Positions 34,584 to 42,518 of a stretch of 64,000 nucleotides of DNA are shown piece after piece; position 1 is the stretch's first letter, and every line of letters begins with the position of its first letter. The DNA is from Nitrospira sp. (GTDB lineage Bacteria; Nitrospirota; Nitrospiria; Nitrospirales; Nitrospiraceae), in contig JARFXO010000004.1 in NCBI GenBank assembly GCA_029194665.1, positions 62,001-126,000 of the forward strand. Reading direction: 5' to 3'. The position numbers and the translations under genes were made by a program. The notes under the pieces are model-generated. The model was not told where the DNA came from and made no database searches. It saw nothing but the letters and a program-made list of their open reading frames with translations.

Positions 34584-35963
34584 ATGTGTAATCTTCATCA
34601 GTGGATCCCTCGATGGTGGGGTAAAGCCCATCCTCCCATCGTTCAGCCTGTCCGGACGCAGATCAATATCGATCTCGATACGATCGCGAGGAACATTTGG
34701 CTTCCCTACAACATCGACTTTATTCAGGAGTCGGGCGATCTCAGCGAAAAGCCCGTCGAGCTCGATCCTGCGGCGATCGATGATCCTGAAATCATCAAAG
34801 AGATTCGATTGAGCAAAGAAATCGAACAGGCTCAGTTACAGGCCGAGCAGCCTCCCGCGCCTTCAACTCCCTCACTCCCAACCAAGCCGAATGTGGTTAT
34901 GCAGCTTGTTGAGTCGATCGATGTTCGACCGAAACTGAATCTTCCTGTTCAGGCCGAAGGATCATCTGAAATCATTCGGGAACTGATTCTCCCAAACGAG
35001 AACATTCTTCGGACGCAAGGGGTGCTCACGCAAACGCTGGAACTAGCGAGGGTCATCGAGCAGAAAGGGACTTGTCCGTCGATTGTGACGATCGCTCCAG
35101 AAAAGGATTCGGAGTATGCCGATCTATGGGCCATTCGTAACACGCTGGCCCAGGTGTCCATGGCGAATCACACCCTACGTGTCTCACAGATTGCGTTGCG
35201 CCTTGTACGGGAGCAGTACCGAGATCACCAGCTCCTGGTGCCGAAGGTGCTGATTACTGCGTTGGGCCATGATCTCGGCAAGATCCCCGATTTCCGCGCT
35301 GCCGGCATCTATTCCATGGGAGACCATCCCATGATGTCTGCGGTGAAGTTGCAGGAAATATTCAAGGGGACGGATCTCCCTTGGTTCCATGAGGTGATTG
35401 AGGCGATCAAATCACATCATCGCACGAGCAAAGAGCCGCTCGATGTGTTATTGAAGCGAGCGGACGGGGAAGCGCGACAATATGAGTTGGCCGCCACCAA
35501 GGGGAATTTGGTTGTGAAGCCATGGGATGAGTGGTGCACGGTTCCGGAGATTCTGCAGCTCATTGAACCTCGGATCAACCTCCTCGGTCGCGGGAACAAA
35601 TGGGCCGCCTTGGCCATGAAAGATATCGTCTACGTGGTGCCGGAAGTGCTGCTCGAAGCTGCTCGTCATCTCAGCGAATCGAAGGGGGTGGTGGACATCA
35701 CCTTGATTCGTCAGTCTGATTATGAAGGGGCATTGCGAAAGATGGTAGCCCAGTTCCGGGACGCGCATCTTTTGGCGCTGGATGTGGGTGATGGTTTCTA
35801 TGGGAGAAAGTTTGCCATTCAGACTCCCAAAACAGGCGGAGTCCGTCGATCGTATCTGGTCCCGATTAAGATTGGTGCCTTTGCGGTGTCTCCTGGCGAG
35901 CTCGAGGCGCGTAAGCGCGGGGTGCTCAAGATTGTGAGTGATGTGCGACTCGAGAGTGCGTAG
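34584..35963 (+). CDS. HD-domain protein, function unknown
   Basis: This 459-aa protein holds an HD metal-hydrolase domain in residues about 175-330: NHTLRVSQIALRL, then GHDLGK with His229-Asp230, DHPMMSAVKL, IKSHHRTSKEP and a late Asp in KRADGEAR. The start (WLPYNIDFIQES) and the C-terminal 100 residues (DVGDGFYGRKFAIQT, RRSYLVPIKIGAF) belong to no family that I recognise. HD domains also form the core of MOBH relaxases, but the PASxxHHH motif typical of those is not visible. It could be a divergent processing protein or a nucleotide phosphohydrolase. The gene starts 2 bp after the NusG-like stop. Confidence 0.65.
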   Translation: MCNLHQWIPRWWGKAHPPIVQPVRTQINIDLDTIARNIWLPYNIDFIQESGDLSEKPVELDPAAIDDPEIIKEIRLSKEIEQAQLQAEQPPAPSTPSLPTKPNVVMQLVESIDVRPKLNLPVQAEGSSEIIRELILPNENILRTQGVLTQTLELARVIEQKGTCPSIVTIAPEKDSEYADLWAIRNTLAQVSMANHTLRVSQIALRLVREQYRDHQLLVPKVLITALGHDLGKIPDFRAAGIYSMGDHPMMSAVKLQEIFKGTDLPWFHEVIEAIKSHHRTSKEPLDVLLKRADGEARQYELAATKGNLVVKPWDEWCTVPEILQLIEPRINLLGRGNKWAALAMKDIVYVVPEVLLEAARHLSESKGVVDITLIRQSDYEGALRKMVAQFRDAHLLALDVGDGFYGRKFAIQTPKTGGVRRSYLVPIKIGAFAVSPGELEARKRGVLKIVSDVRLESA

Positions 35964-35971
35964 GAGGGGGT

Positions 35972-36226
35972 GTGGAGGATCTGCTGTTCTGGATAAACCC
36001 GTTGGCCTACATTACCGAAGAACAGTATTTGGCTTGGTGGACTTGGGTCTCCCATCTCGTATTGAAGGGGCTTCCGCTTCATCTGATGACCCTGTCGGCT
36101 CTAGGCGCAACCTTCTGGTTCGGTGCGTATAAGCTGCGCGCCGGCATCGGACTGTTTTGCTTTCTCATCACCATCCTATGCGCGTACGTTCACCCTTTCA
36201 TGCGACTCTTGAATTTAGGTGAATGA
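35972..36226 (+). CDS. small membrane protein
   Basis: This 84-aa protein starts at GTG with TAGGAGGGG upstream. It has two likely membrane segments (VLKGLPLHLMTLSALGATFW and AGIGLFCFLITILCAYV) and an aromatic N-terminus. The stop overlaps the next start (ATGATGA), so the two are translated together. No family is recognised. Confidence 0.7.
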   Translation: MEDLLFWINPLAYITEEQYLAWWTWVSHLVLKGLPLHLMTLSALGATFWFGAYKLRAGIGLFCFLITILCAYVHPFMRLLNLGE

Positions 36227-36960
36227 TGGAACGTGGAGCCCGACCTGGCCCACTGTTTTCTGAGGGCAGTCCCCGTAGTCAACCGCGCAGCTTGATTACG
36301 GCGATCAGCGAGATTCAGGAACTGGCGATCGTTGAGAAGATGGGTAGGAGTCTTCCCGAGCAGATCATGCTGCTGGATCGGAGCTTCGCCTATGCCGAGG
36401 TTGGTGTCTACGGCGTGGCTCTCGATGCCTTGTTCAGCGTCATTGGGATTCCGCTCAGCATTGCCGTCTGCTGGAATCTGATGCCGATCTTTGGGTCGTG
36501 GACACCCGGGCTGTTTGATAAATGCATTGCCTTGTTTATCGGTGTCGGGTACGGCGTCGTCTTTAACGTGATGATTGGACGGACCCTTGGCGGGTGTTAC
36601 TACGGCAAGGTTTGTAAGCGATCAATCGATCTTATTTACGAAACGATGATCTATTGCAACGTGTTCAAGATCCTGATTCTCTTTCTGGCCTTTCACGGGA
36701 TCCGGAACGTTCTCACTCCGGAATTTGCGCATAACATCTTCGATACACTCTGGCCGGCGTTCCGACCATTCATGTCTACCGACTCGGCCGTTGTGTTTCA
36801 GGACTGGATGGTCAATATGCGTGAAGTGATGATCGTGTCGAGCTGGTGGGCTCTGGCAACGACACTGCTCTCTCTCCTGGTGCCCTACTTCTACTTCCAA
36901 CGTGGCGAGAAACGCGCCGCGGAGGAACACCGTCTCAACGTGCTCTACGACGGCTACTAG
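36223..36960 (+). CDS. polytopic membrane protein of transfer block
   Basis: This 245-aa protein has about five hydrophobic segments (near residues 65-85, 95-125, 140-160 and 205-225) and hydrophilic ends. It may be an exclusion or mating-pair-associated membrane protein, as often encoded near the end of transfer regions, but no family match is visible. ATGATG at the start overlaps the previous stop codon; ATG 36223 is used. Confidence 0.7.
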   Translation: MMERGARPGPLFSEGSPRSQPRSLITAISEIQELAIVEKMGRSLPEQIMLLDRSFAYAEVGVYGVALDALFSVIGIPLSIAVCWNLMPIFGSWTPGLFDKCIALFIGVGYGVVFNVMIGRTLGGCYYGKVCKRSIDLIYETMIYCNVFKILILFLAFHGIRNVLTPEFAHNIFDTLWPAFRPFMSTDSAVVFQDWMVNMREVMIVSSWWALATTLLSLLVPYFYFQRGEKRAAEEHRLNVLYDGY

Positions 36961-37039
36961 CTCTTTTCTTCATTTGAATCTTCCGAGCTTGCGGGCGAGG
37001 GTAGTCTGCTGTCCCAAGATTGGATTCAGACGTGAAACG

Positions 37040-37067
37040 GAGGAGCCCCCCCTTAGGAGGGCTCCTC
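37040..37067. terminator. hairpin between convergent genes
   Basis: Arms GAGGAGCCC (37040-37048) and GGGCTCCTC (37059-37067) form a 9-bp GC-rich stem between the plus-strand transfer block and the convergent parR-like gene. T-rich bases follow only weakly on the minus side (CCGTTTC), so it is a candidate bidirectional terminator. Confidence 0.6.
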
Positions 37068-37078
37068 GTCGAAGAGTG

Positions 37079-37363
37079 TTAGACGCCGCTCTTCTTGGCC
37101 TGTGTGATGAGGGTTTTGATATTGAACCCTCCCAAGGAATGGATCATTTCGGCTGATGGAACCGTGTCGTCATCTGGCCGGCGCTTGCTTGGTTGTCCCT
37201 GGACGTGATCGGCTTGTTGCTTGTTGGCAAGGTGTTTCTGAAGTCCGATAAACAATAATCGCTTCAGCGTCGTGGGCCGTTGCTCTCGCCGAACTCGCCG
37301 AAGGTACCGTTTGATCATCGCATCTCGCTCGCTGTTGTTATTGAGATAGACCAGAACTTTCAT
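37079..37363 (-). CDS. ParR-like partner of ParM
   Basis: This 94-aa basic protein lies 8 bp after the parM-like gene. The N-terminal half (VYLNNNSERDAMIKRYLRRV, TLKRLLFIGLQKHL) suits a small ribbon-helix-helix or helical DNA-binding protein, and the rest is polar. Position and size match ParR/StbB adaptors that link the ParM filament to the centromere DNA. The sequence itself does not give a firm family match, so the call rests mainly on context. Confidence 0.6.
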   Translation of the reverse strand: MKVLVYLNNNSERDAMIKRYLRRVRREQRPTTLKRLLFIGLQKHLANKQQADHVQGQPSKRRPDDDTVPSAEMIHSLGGFNIKTLITQAKKSGV

Positions 37364-37371
37364 CTCTCACC

Positions 37372-38478
37372 TCATGCAGGCGTGCCCACTATCGGTGCTC
37401 CCTCTGTTTCGCCTACACGACTGTCGTTCGCAGAAGCCTCCGTACGCTCGGGGGACGCTGCCTCGTGGTATCCGTGCCGGGCTTCCTGCCATCGAGCGTA
37501 TTGGAGATAGCCCATGGCATTCGCAAACTGACTATCCTTTAAGACTTGATAGGAGGGCCGATAGGCACCGAGATACGGTTCCACCAATGGGACGCCGCCT
37601 CCACAAAAGACGAGTCGATCCACATTCGGAGCGCCGTTTCCCCACAAATGGGTGATCTCATTAAACAGTCGTTCGGTCAGGGGCTTGATGCAGGGTTGGA
37701 TGAGGTTCGCGATGATGTTTGCTGGAATCACTTCGCCCTTGATGCGAAGCGGCCGGATACCACGGAACGCCCAGTCTACTTCGTAGGCATCGACGGGTCG
37801 ATTATGTTGTTGAGCCAGACGATTGGCTACCTGAGCAAACACTTCGCCGACGCCAATGATCAGGCCGGCCGACGACTTCGCCAGGAATTGGCCATCGCTA
37901 AAGCACACGAGCTCTGTGGTCCTGGTTCCAATATCAATCAACCCGACCCGGCCCTCATTCAGTTGGGGATCCTGGGCCGCTGCGGCGCAGTACGCGCCCA
38001 CGCCTTGCGGCAGGATGGTGATTTCTTCGGCGTGCAGGCCACGTCGCAGCACGTCCCGAATCTGCTGGTGGGCTTTGACGGCGCTGTAGATATGCAGCGG
38101 CAGCCCGGTCATGACATGGGCTTTGGGGGCGATAAACTTCGAGGCGTATTGGATGATTGCCCGGAATCTGACCGATGTCCACCAGCTGTCATATTGTTCG
38201 ACGAATCGGAATTCCCGTGTGGCTGCGTTTTCTCCGACGATGTACTCAACCCCGTCCAGAAACACTGCGGGGCAGGCTGCTGACGCGATGCCTAAATCAA
38301 TGGACCCAATATCCCCAGGAGCCACGAGAGACGGGAAGATATGCTGGGCCCCTGAGGAATCCATGATCTTGGTGTACCCATACCCCACATCGAGGCTGAA
38401 GATGGGTAGCCTCCGCGGACTGCTGTTCGTGACCCGTTGTGCGGATTTGGTACGTGAGTGCACGGATGATTTTTTCAT
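37372..38478 (-). CDS. parM: ParM/StbA-type actin-like segregation protein
   Basis: This 368-aa protein has the actin-like ATPase motifs of ParM: phosphate-1 loop LDVGYGYTK, the central LIDIGTRTTEL (phosphate-2), and FCGGGV near residue 310 (adenosine motif). The N-terminal 30 residues are a basic tail. ParM filaments push plasmid copies apart. The ATG at 38478 has AAGGAGCAC upstream; a longer frame to 38634 lacks a ribosome site. The centromere-like site should lie in 38479-39002. Confidence 0.9.
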   Translation of the reverse strand: MKKSSVHSRTKSAQRVTNSSPRRLPIFSLDVGYGYTKIMDSSGAQHIFPSLVAPGDIGSIDLGIASAACPAVFLDGVEYIVGENAATREFRFVEQYDSWWTSVRFRAIIQYASKFIAPKAHVMTGLPLHIYSAVKAHQQIRDVLRRGLHAEEITILPQGVGAYCAAAAQDPQLNEGRVGLIDIGTRTTELVCFSDGQFLAKSSAGLIIGVGEVFAQVANRLAQQHNRPVDAYEVDWAFRGIRPLRIKGEVIPANIIANLIQPCIKPLTERLFNEITHLWGNGAPNVDRLVFCGGGVPLVEPYLGAYRPSYQVLKDSQFANAMGYLQYARWQEARHGYHEAASPERTEASANDSRVGETEGAPIVGTPA

Positions 38479-39002
38479 ACAGTGCTCCTTCCTAGTGAGA
38501 TGAACAACATGACCTTCCAAGGAAGTTATACGGAATTGAGGCAGACGCCTTTCAGCTCGACGTGTGGTGGCGAAAATGGTGGCAAGAAACCAGGATGTGT
38601 TCTGACACCTGCTCTGAAACCCTCGAAGAAACAATCAGGTAGGGTGATGGAGTTCTGTATAGAGCCATGACGTTATTCCGCATGTATTACGCGACCGATC
38701 AGGGGCGCTCTAAAATTAGGCTCTCATTGCAGATATGCTGCACGTATAACCAGTCGATGTTGTTAAAGAAAAGACATGTCAGAGGCGATGAGGGGCAGTG
38801 CGAGGCCCTGATGGGTTGTCGTAATGGTCTCGGAATTTTGTGCGGACAATATGGACAGGGATTCAGGCGTGTCAGGACAGGGTTGTTACCATTTTGTGAA
38901 CACCCTAAGACTAATATTCATTAGTCGTTTCGGAAAATCGGATAGGGATGGGTGTCTGCCTCGTATACCCTCTGGTAAGCAGCAGCAAAAGTAGCGTCAA
39001 TT
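38479..39002. other. divergent intergenic region next to parM
   Basis: This 524-bp region separates parM (minus) from a plus-strand gene. It is the expected place for the partition site and promoters. I see no clear array of direct repeats. A 7-bp inverted repeat lies at 38909-38926 and a short CTTCC/GGAAG dyad at about 38514-38525. An 85-codon open frame at 38667-38924 has no ribosome site and is unlikely to be real. Confidence 0.4.
38909..38926. promoter_or_regulatory. small palindrome, candidate operator
   Basis: Perfect 7-bp arms GACTAAT and ATTAGTC with a 4-bp centre lie about 100 bp before the plus-strand gene at 39024. The AT-rich dyad could be a repressor site. Confidence 0.35.
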
Positions 39003-39023
39003 ATGTCAACCGGTGAGGGAGTC

Positions 39024-39521
39024 ATGGAGCACGTTGGGGAGGGTTCTCAAGAGAAGGTGGTGTTAGGGGAGGCTGATCGCTTTGAGCTGGGAAGAGATCG
39101 TGAAGAACTCTGGAAGGGCAAGCTGGTTCGAAAGTGCGGGTATCTCCAACGGCAATCGGAATTGGTAGCAACGATCACTGCTTTGGAGAATGACACGGAT
39201 CGGAAGCGGATTATCGAGGAACTGATCAAGGCCCTTGAAGAAGAGATTGGATGGGCCCCTAAGTTCACGAAGATTGAGCGATGGATGGAGGCGGTCTTCG
39301 AGAATGAGATGAAAAAAAGGCCGTACCGTGTCGCCACAGAGGCGATGCGGTATTTCCATATCGAACAATCGAAATTGCGATCCCTGAGAAAGCTTGCCCG
39401 GAAAGTGAAGCGGCGAGTTGTGATGAGGAATGTACGTGAGCAGGGCCAGAGTGAAGAGGTGACGACATTACATCTCTCAATTGAGGATGGATTGCCGGCC
39501 ATAGGGAGATTCTCCTCATGA
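39024..39521 (+). CDS. hypothetical charged protein
   Basis: This 165-aa protein is highly charged and helical (LERDREELWKGKLVRK-like region, EKALEEEIGW, LRSLRKLARKVKRRVV). It has no membrane segment or cysteine motif. The ATG at 39024 has GAGGGAGTC upstream and is better than an ATG 21 bp earlier. The gene overlaps the next one by 4 bp. No family is recognised. Confidence 0.6.
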   Translation: MEHVGEGSQEKVVLGEADRFELGRDREELWKGKLVRKCGYLQRQSELVATITALENDTDRKRIIEELIKALEEEIGWAPKFTKIERWMEAVFENEMKKRPYRVATEAMRYFHIEQSKLRSLRKLARKVKRRVVMRNVREQGQSEEVTTLHLSIEDGLPAIGRFSS

Positions 39522-39974
39522 TGGGACGAACGCATTGTATGGTACCGGTCGGAATGGCCGCCTGGTTATTTGGTCCTGATCCAGGACCGATTATAGTGGC
39601 CGGGAGTACCGGGGTCTTACCGGACATCGACGAAATCAAAAGTCATATGGGGTATCGGGTTTGGACTTCAGAATTTTGCTCACTCATTCGGCGGGTTGGC
39701 CGGTGCCGTTATTCTGGCCATGTGATGTCGTTTGGAGCCGACATGGAGCCTGGCGGGGATGATCGACTGGACTTGCCAACTCGTGCTCGATGCCCTATCA
39801 GGTGGTATCCCGTTATGGTGGCCATCGGTGGGCGCGCGCCAATCGGAAAATGCTTGGATTGCTGGATTACACACTCATGCTCGTTGGACTGGTGTCACTG
39901 ATGGCGTACTTGGCGATCAACAGTGGCTGCAGGGTTGGATCGACCTTCTGAAGGACGATAACGTGCGAACGTAG
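39518..39974 (+). pseudogene. decayed DUF457/YdjM-like membrane hydrolase gene
   Basis: The start (MMGRTHCMVPVGMAAWLFGP, then PDIDEIKSHMGYR) matches the DUF457/YdjM family of membrane-bound putative metal hydrolases. After about codon 47 the family pattern continues only in other frames: NFAHSFGGLAGAVILAM, then QLVLDALSGGIPLWWPS, then a hydrophobic segment LDYTLMLVGLVSLMAYLAI. At least three frame changes are needed, so the gene is decayed or the assembly has several indels here. The last frame ends at TAG 39972-39974. Confidence 0.7.
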
Positions 39975-39988
39975 TAAAGAGGGAAGTA

Positions 39989-41071
39989 ATGTTCGATGTA
40001 GAGAAGCTACCGTTGCCGGCATGCCGACCGACTGGACTCCTCACGATGATCCAGCGGGCTACGGATGCCAGCCTTGTACAGTCTCTTGGCGTCCAACCGA
40101 TCCTGGTGCAGGGGATTGGTCGTAACCCCAAACAGTGGGAAGGGCGGGTCTACTTTGACCTTGAAGATCCAGAGCAACCCACCGTGCGTCTTCGAGCGTG
40201 GATTTCAGGGAAACGGGCTCCTCAGTGGAATCAAGTCTTGTTCCTGACGGTCCTGATTCGGACGAAGATTAAAAAGCCTGGGGTGATGATTGAACCAGAG
40301 TTGGAAGTGGTAGGGATTCAGGAATCTGGTCAAGTTGCCTCCTCTCGCGATGAGCTTCGCAAGAAGTTCATCGCGGCCATCAATGCCAAGAAACTCGTGG
40401 TGGCAGATATATTCCTGAAAGAGATGCCGAAGGTCATCCTAGTGACGAATCAAGGCGGGGAAGCCGATCGGGACATTCAAAGCCAACTGGTGGGGTATCG
40501 GGATCTGTTGGCGTGGGAGATCCAGTCCGTACGGATGACGGAACCTCAGAGTGTGTCGACGACCTTGAAGGATGTGTTGGGGAAAGTAGGACAGGTGGAT
40601 TTGGTGGTCTTGGCTCGTGGAGGAGGAGAAGGGATTGCGGCCTTAGATCATGAGCAAGTGCTTCAGGCTGCGTCAGCTCGTACTGTTCCATTGGTGACAG
40701 CCATCGGCCATGCCAACGATCATACACTTCTGGACGATATTGCAGACTTCTCGTTAGCGGTTCCAAGTATGGTTGGGAAGTGGCTGGCTGAGCAATTAGA
40801 AATGAAAGCCCGTCGTCAGGCTGACTCAAAGCGCTTGTCTGGATTGAAATTGGAAGAGGAATTGAAAAAGTTGCAAGGAGAGATGGTGGCGGTAGGGAAA
40901 GCGAGAGTGGAAGAACAGAAGGCTCTCCTCCAACTGCAGACGGACTGGGGAGCGTTGGTGGATCGGGTGAACAACCTGAGTCAGAACAGATCGCTTTGGC
41001 GAACCGGCGCGCTTGTGGCGTGGGTCTTCATCGGGGGGTGGATTGCGGGGAAGATTCTGGGCTGGTGGTAA
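39989..41071 (+). CDS. XseA-like (exonuclease VII large subunit-like) protein with membrane anchor
   Basis: This 360-aa protein keeps the N-terminal OB-like fold of exonuclease VII large subunit (residues about 25-110) and the catalytic-domain hallmarks VDLVVLARGGGEG, then VPLVTAIGHANDHTLLDDIA and AVPSMVGKWL (compare RGGGS and SAVGHETD in XseA). A coiled coil follows (about 265-315), and the last 25 residues form a membrane segment (GALVAWVFIGGWIAGKILGWW). E. coli XseA is 456 residues and soluble; the coiled coil is shortened here. No XseB partner is visible. It may act on single-stranded DNA at the membrane during transfer. Confidence 0.8.
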   Translation: MFDVEKLPLPACRPTGLLTMIQRATDASLVQSLGVQPILVQGIGRNPKQWEGRVYFDLEDPEQPTVRLRAWISGKRAPQWNQVLFLTVLIRTKIKKPGVMIEPELEVVGIQESGQVASSRDELRKKFIAAINAKKLVVADIFLKEMPKVILVTNQGGEADRDIQSQLVGYRDLLAWEIQSVRMTEPQSVSTTLKDVLGKVGQVDLVVLARGGGEGIAALDHEQVLQAASARTVPLVTAIGHANDHTLLDDIADFSLAVPSMVGKWLAEQLEMKARRQADSKRLSGLKLEEELKKLQGEMVAVGKARVEEQKALLQLQTDWGALVDRVNNLSQNRSLWRTGALVAWVFIGGWIAGKILGWW

Positions 41072-41088
41072 CATTGAATACAAAGCCC

Positions 41089-41103
41089 TGCCGCCGTAGG
41101 CGG
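41089..41103. other. GC hairpin after XseA-like gene
   Basis: GCCGCC-GTA-GGCGGC forms a 6-bp stem with a 3-nt loop, 17 bp after the stop codon of the XseA-like gene. No T run follows. It has the same size as the leader hairpins further right but no minus-strand gene start follows it. Confidence 0.4.
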
Positions 41104-41181
41104 CCTCTTGAAGACAGGGAATGTGGAAGAGGCCGATGCAGTCACCCGACGATGTCCGGCTTGACTGTCCTTCCATCCCTG

Positions 41182-41207
41182 CCCCTCTCATCTTGTAATG
41201 AGAGGGG
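41182..41207. other. 10-bp inverted repeat
   Basis: Perfect arms CCCCTCTCAT (41182-41191) and ATGAGAGGGG (41198-41207) with a 6-nt loop lie between the XseA-like gene and the convergent small gene. AAAA follows on the plus strand (TTTT precedes it on the minus strand), so it is not a typical intrinsic terminator in either direction. Confidence 0.5.
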
Positions 41208-41323
41208 AAAATACCCTCAGACAGATCGTCACAGGTGCTCACGAAGGGAGAGTCGCTCCCTGAATCGGATCTTCACGACTCTCAATCCTTGGAGCGGCCT
41301 GCTCCCTGTTCGGCTCTAGGCTC

Positions 41324-41500
41324 TCATGCAGCGGCGAAGCGCGTGCGTATCGCGCGCGAAGCCGCCATCTGCTCTTCTGACTGGTACCAGCCAATTCGGG
41401 CCCAGTGCTCCACCAAAAGCATCTGTGGCAACAGCTTAGTAGGGCGGATCAGCCGGCAATTTCTCCATGCGCCTACCGTGAACCAAGGCAACCTGGCCAC
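41324..41500 (-). CDS. small hypothetical protein
   Basis: This 58-aa basic protein starts at a GTG with AAGGA upstream. It reads MARLPWFTVGAWRNCRL at the start and ends RAIRTRFAAA; no family is recognised. A GC-rich hairpin at 41525-41539 lies 24 nt before the start, the same arrangement as at several neighbouring minus-strand genes, which supports it as a real gene. Confidence 0.5.
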   Translation of the reverse strand: MARLPWFTVGAWRNCRLIRPTKLLPQMLLVEHWARIGWYQSEEQMAASRAIRTRFAAA

Positions 41501-41524
41501 AGGTTCCTTGGATCTGGCGTAGTA

Positions 41525-41539
41525 CCTGGTCGGACCAGG
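41525..41539 (-). promoter_or_regulatory. leader hairpin
   Basis: CCTGGT-CGG-ACCAGG, a 6-bp stem with a 3-nt loop, lies 24 nt upstream of the GTG at 41500. No T run follows it on the minus strand. Confidence 0.5.
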
Positions 41540-41626
41540 GCGGCGTAGCGCGGAGAACACCCGCGCGGAGCCGCCTGTCCTCTGCCTGAGGTCAGGACCG
41601 CACCCACTCGAAAGCGAGATGCAGTG

Positions 41627-41806
41627 CTAGGCCCAGCCCAGTGCCTTGCGCATCGCCGCGCGTCGTTCATCTTGATCGCGCAGTTCACGTTCCAGTCGAG
41701 TGTTCCGACGTCGAGCAATGGCGTCGACGATGTGACATTCGGCACGACCAAGTTGAACACGGGCTTGCTCGTTCAATGGGAATCGACCAGACAGTTTCTG
41801 AGCCAT
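41627..41806 (-). CDS. small charged hypothetical protein
   Basis: This 59-aa protein is short but well supported. Its ATG at 41806 has CCGGAGGTCC upstream and the frame ends at TAG 41627-41629. It is basic and helical (ARVQLGRAECHIVDAI, RRRNTRLERELRDQDE). No family is recognised; it may bind nucleic acid. A GC-rich hairpin lies 46 nt upstream of its start. Confidence 0.6.
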   Translation of the reverse strand: MAQKLSGRFPLNEQARVQLGRAECHIVDAIARRRNTRLERELRDQDERRAAMRKALGWA

Positions 41807-41852
41807 CGTGGACCTCCGGGTTCATAGTGAAGAATCACCCGAGAGTGTCACT

Positions 41853-41867
41853 GCCCGCGGAGCGGGC
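41853..41867 (-). promoter_or_regulatory. leader hairpin
   Basis: GCCCGC-GGA-GCGGGC lies 46 nt upstream of the ATG at 41806. The same 15-bp sequence recurs at 47559-47573 and 58192-58206. No T run follows it in the direction of transcription. Confidence 0.65.
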
Positions 41868-41992
41868 CATCTTTCTAGAGGGGAGGGAGTCCATAGTGTG
41901 AAGGAAGGGCTGGTTCTGTCATCCCCCAGTTTCCCAAGCACTGCTCGGTGACCTCGTTCAGGTGAGTTCCCCTGGTCGTGTCGTATCCGCGA

Positions 41993-42397
41993 TTACCGAT
42001 CAATCAATCCGGCTGGTCGCGGGATAGTGGCTCGCTGCGGTTCATGCGGCCATTCGATCCGAATCTTGGCGGTGCAGATGCGGGCATCGGCATGCCATGT
42101 GGTGTCGTAGTCGATCGTGGGGCTCGATGAATGTCGCACACGGAGAACCTGGGTTTGGTAGCTGTAAGCCACACGTGCGATCTGCAGGGCGACGTTTTTG
42201 GCCTGATCGCAGGCCAGCGATTCATTCTGCGTAGGTTGGCTGGCTCCATCGGCAACAATGATGTCGTATTCAGCGAGCGTTGGTTGCGGCACGGGGATGC
42301 CAGGTCGACCATCGTCGGCCAGGACAAGCAGCGGGACCATCATGATGGCACACACCAGCGTGAACAGCATGAGACGGGTCATCGATGACAGTTGCAT
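41993..42397 (-). CDS. small secreted hypothetical protein
   Basis: This 134-aa protein has a signal peptide (LMLFTLVCAIMMVPLLVLA) cleaved before DDGRPG. The mature part has two cysteines (SLACDQAKN, ARICTAKIR) that could form a disulfide. The pattern CDQAKNVALQIARVAYSYQT is reminiscent of small periplasmic proteins, but no family is assigned. GGAGGACTC precedes the ATG, and a hairpin lies 50 nt upstream. Confidence 0.65.
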   Translation of the reverse strand: MQLSSMTRLMLFTLVCAIMMVPLLVLADDGRPGIPVPQPTLAEYDIIVADGASQPTQNESLACDQAKNVALQIARVAYSYQTQVLRVRHSSSPTIDYDTTWHADARICTAKIRIEWPHEPQRATIPRPAGLIDR

Positions 42398-42447
42398 GAG
42401 TCCTCCAGCGTTAAGGTGAGTCAGAGAGACAAGGAGTCACGCGGCCT

Positions 42448-42462
42448 GCTCGCGCCGCGAGC
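42448..42462 (-). promoter_or_regulatory. leader hairpin
   Basis: GCTCGC-GCC-GCGAGC lies 50 nt upstream of the ATG at 42397. Its sequence differs from the GCCCGC type but the stem and loop sizes are the same. Confidence 0.5.
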
Positions 42463-42518
42463 CTGGTTTAGGAGTTCGGACGGAAGAGCATGGTGAAGCC
42501 GTGTCGCAGCAATTGGGC

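Noticed and set aside
38667-38924. An 85-codon plus-strand frame upstream of 39024
   Set aside because: It has no ribosome site, an unlikely composition and lies in a probable partition/promoter region.
41089-41103. 6/3 GC hairpin as a further leader hairpin
   Set aside because: It follows a plus-strand gene and has no minus-strand start after it; kept as a separate hairpin only.
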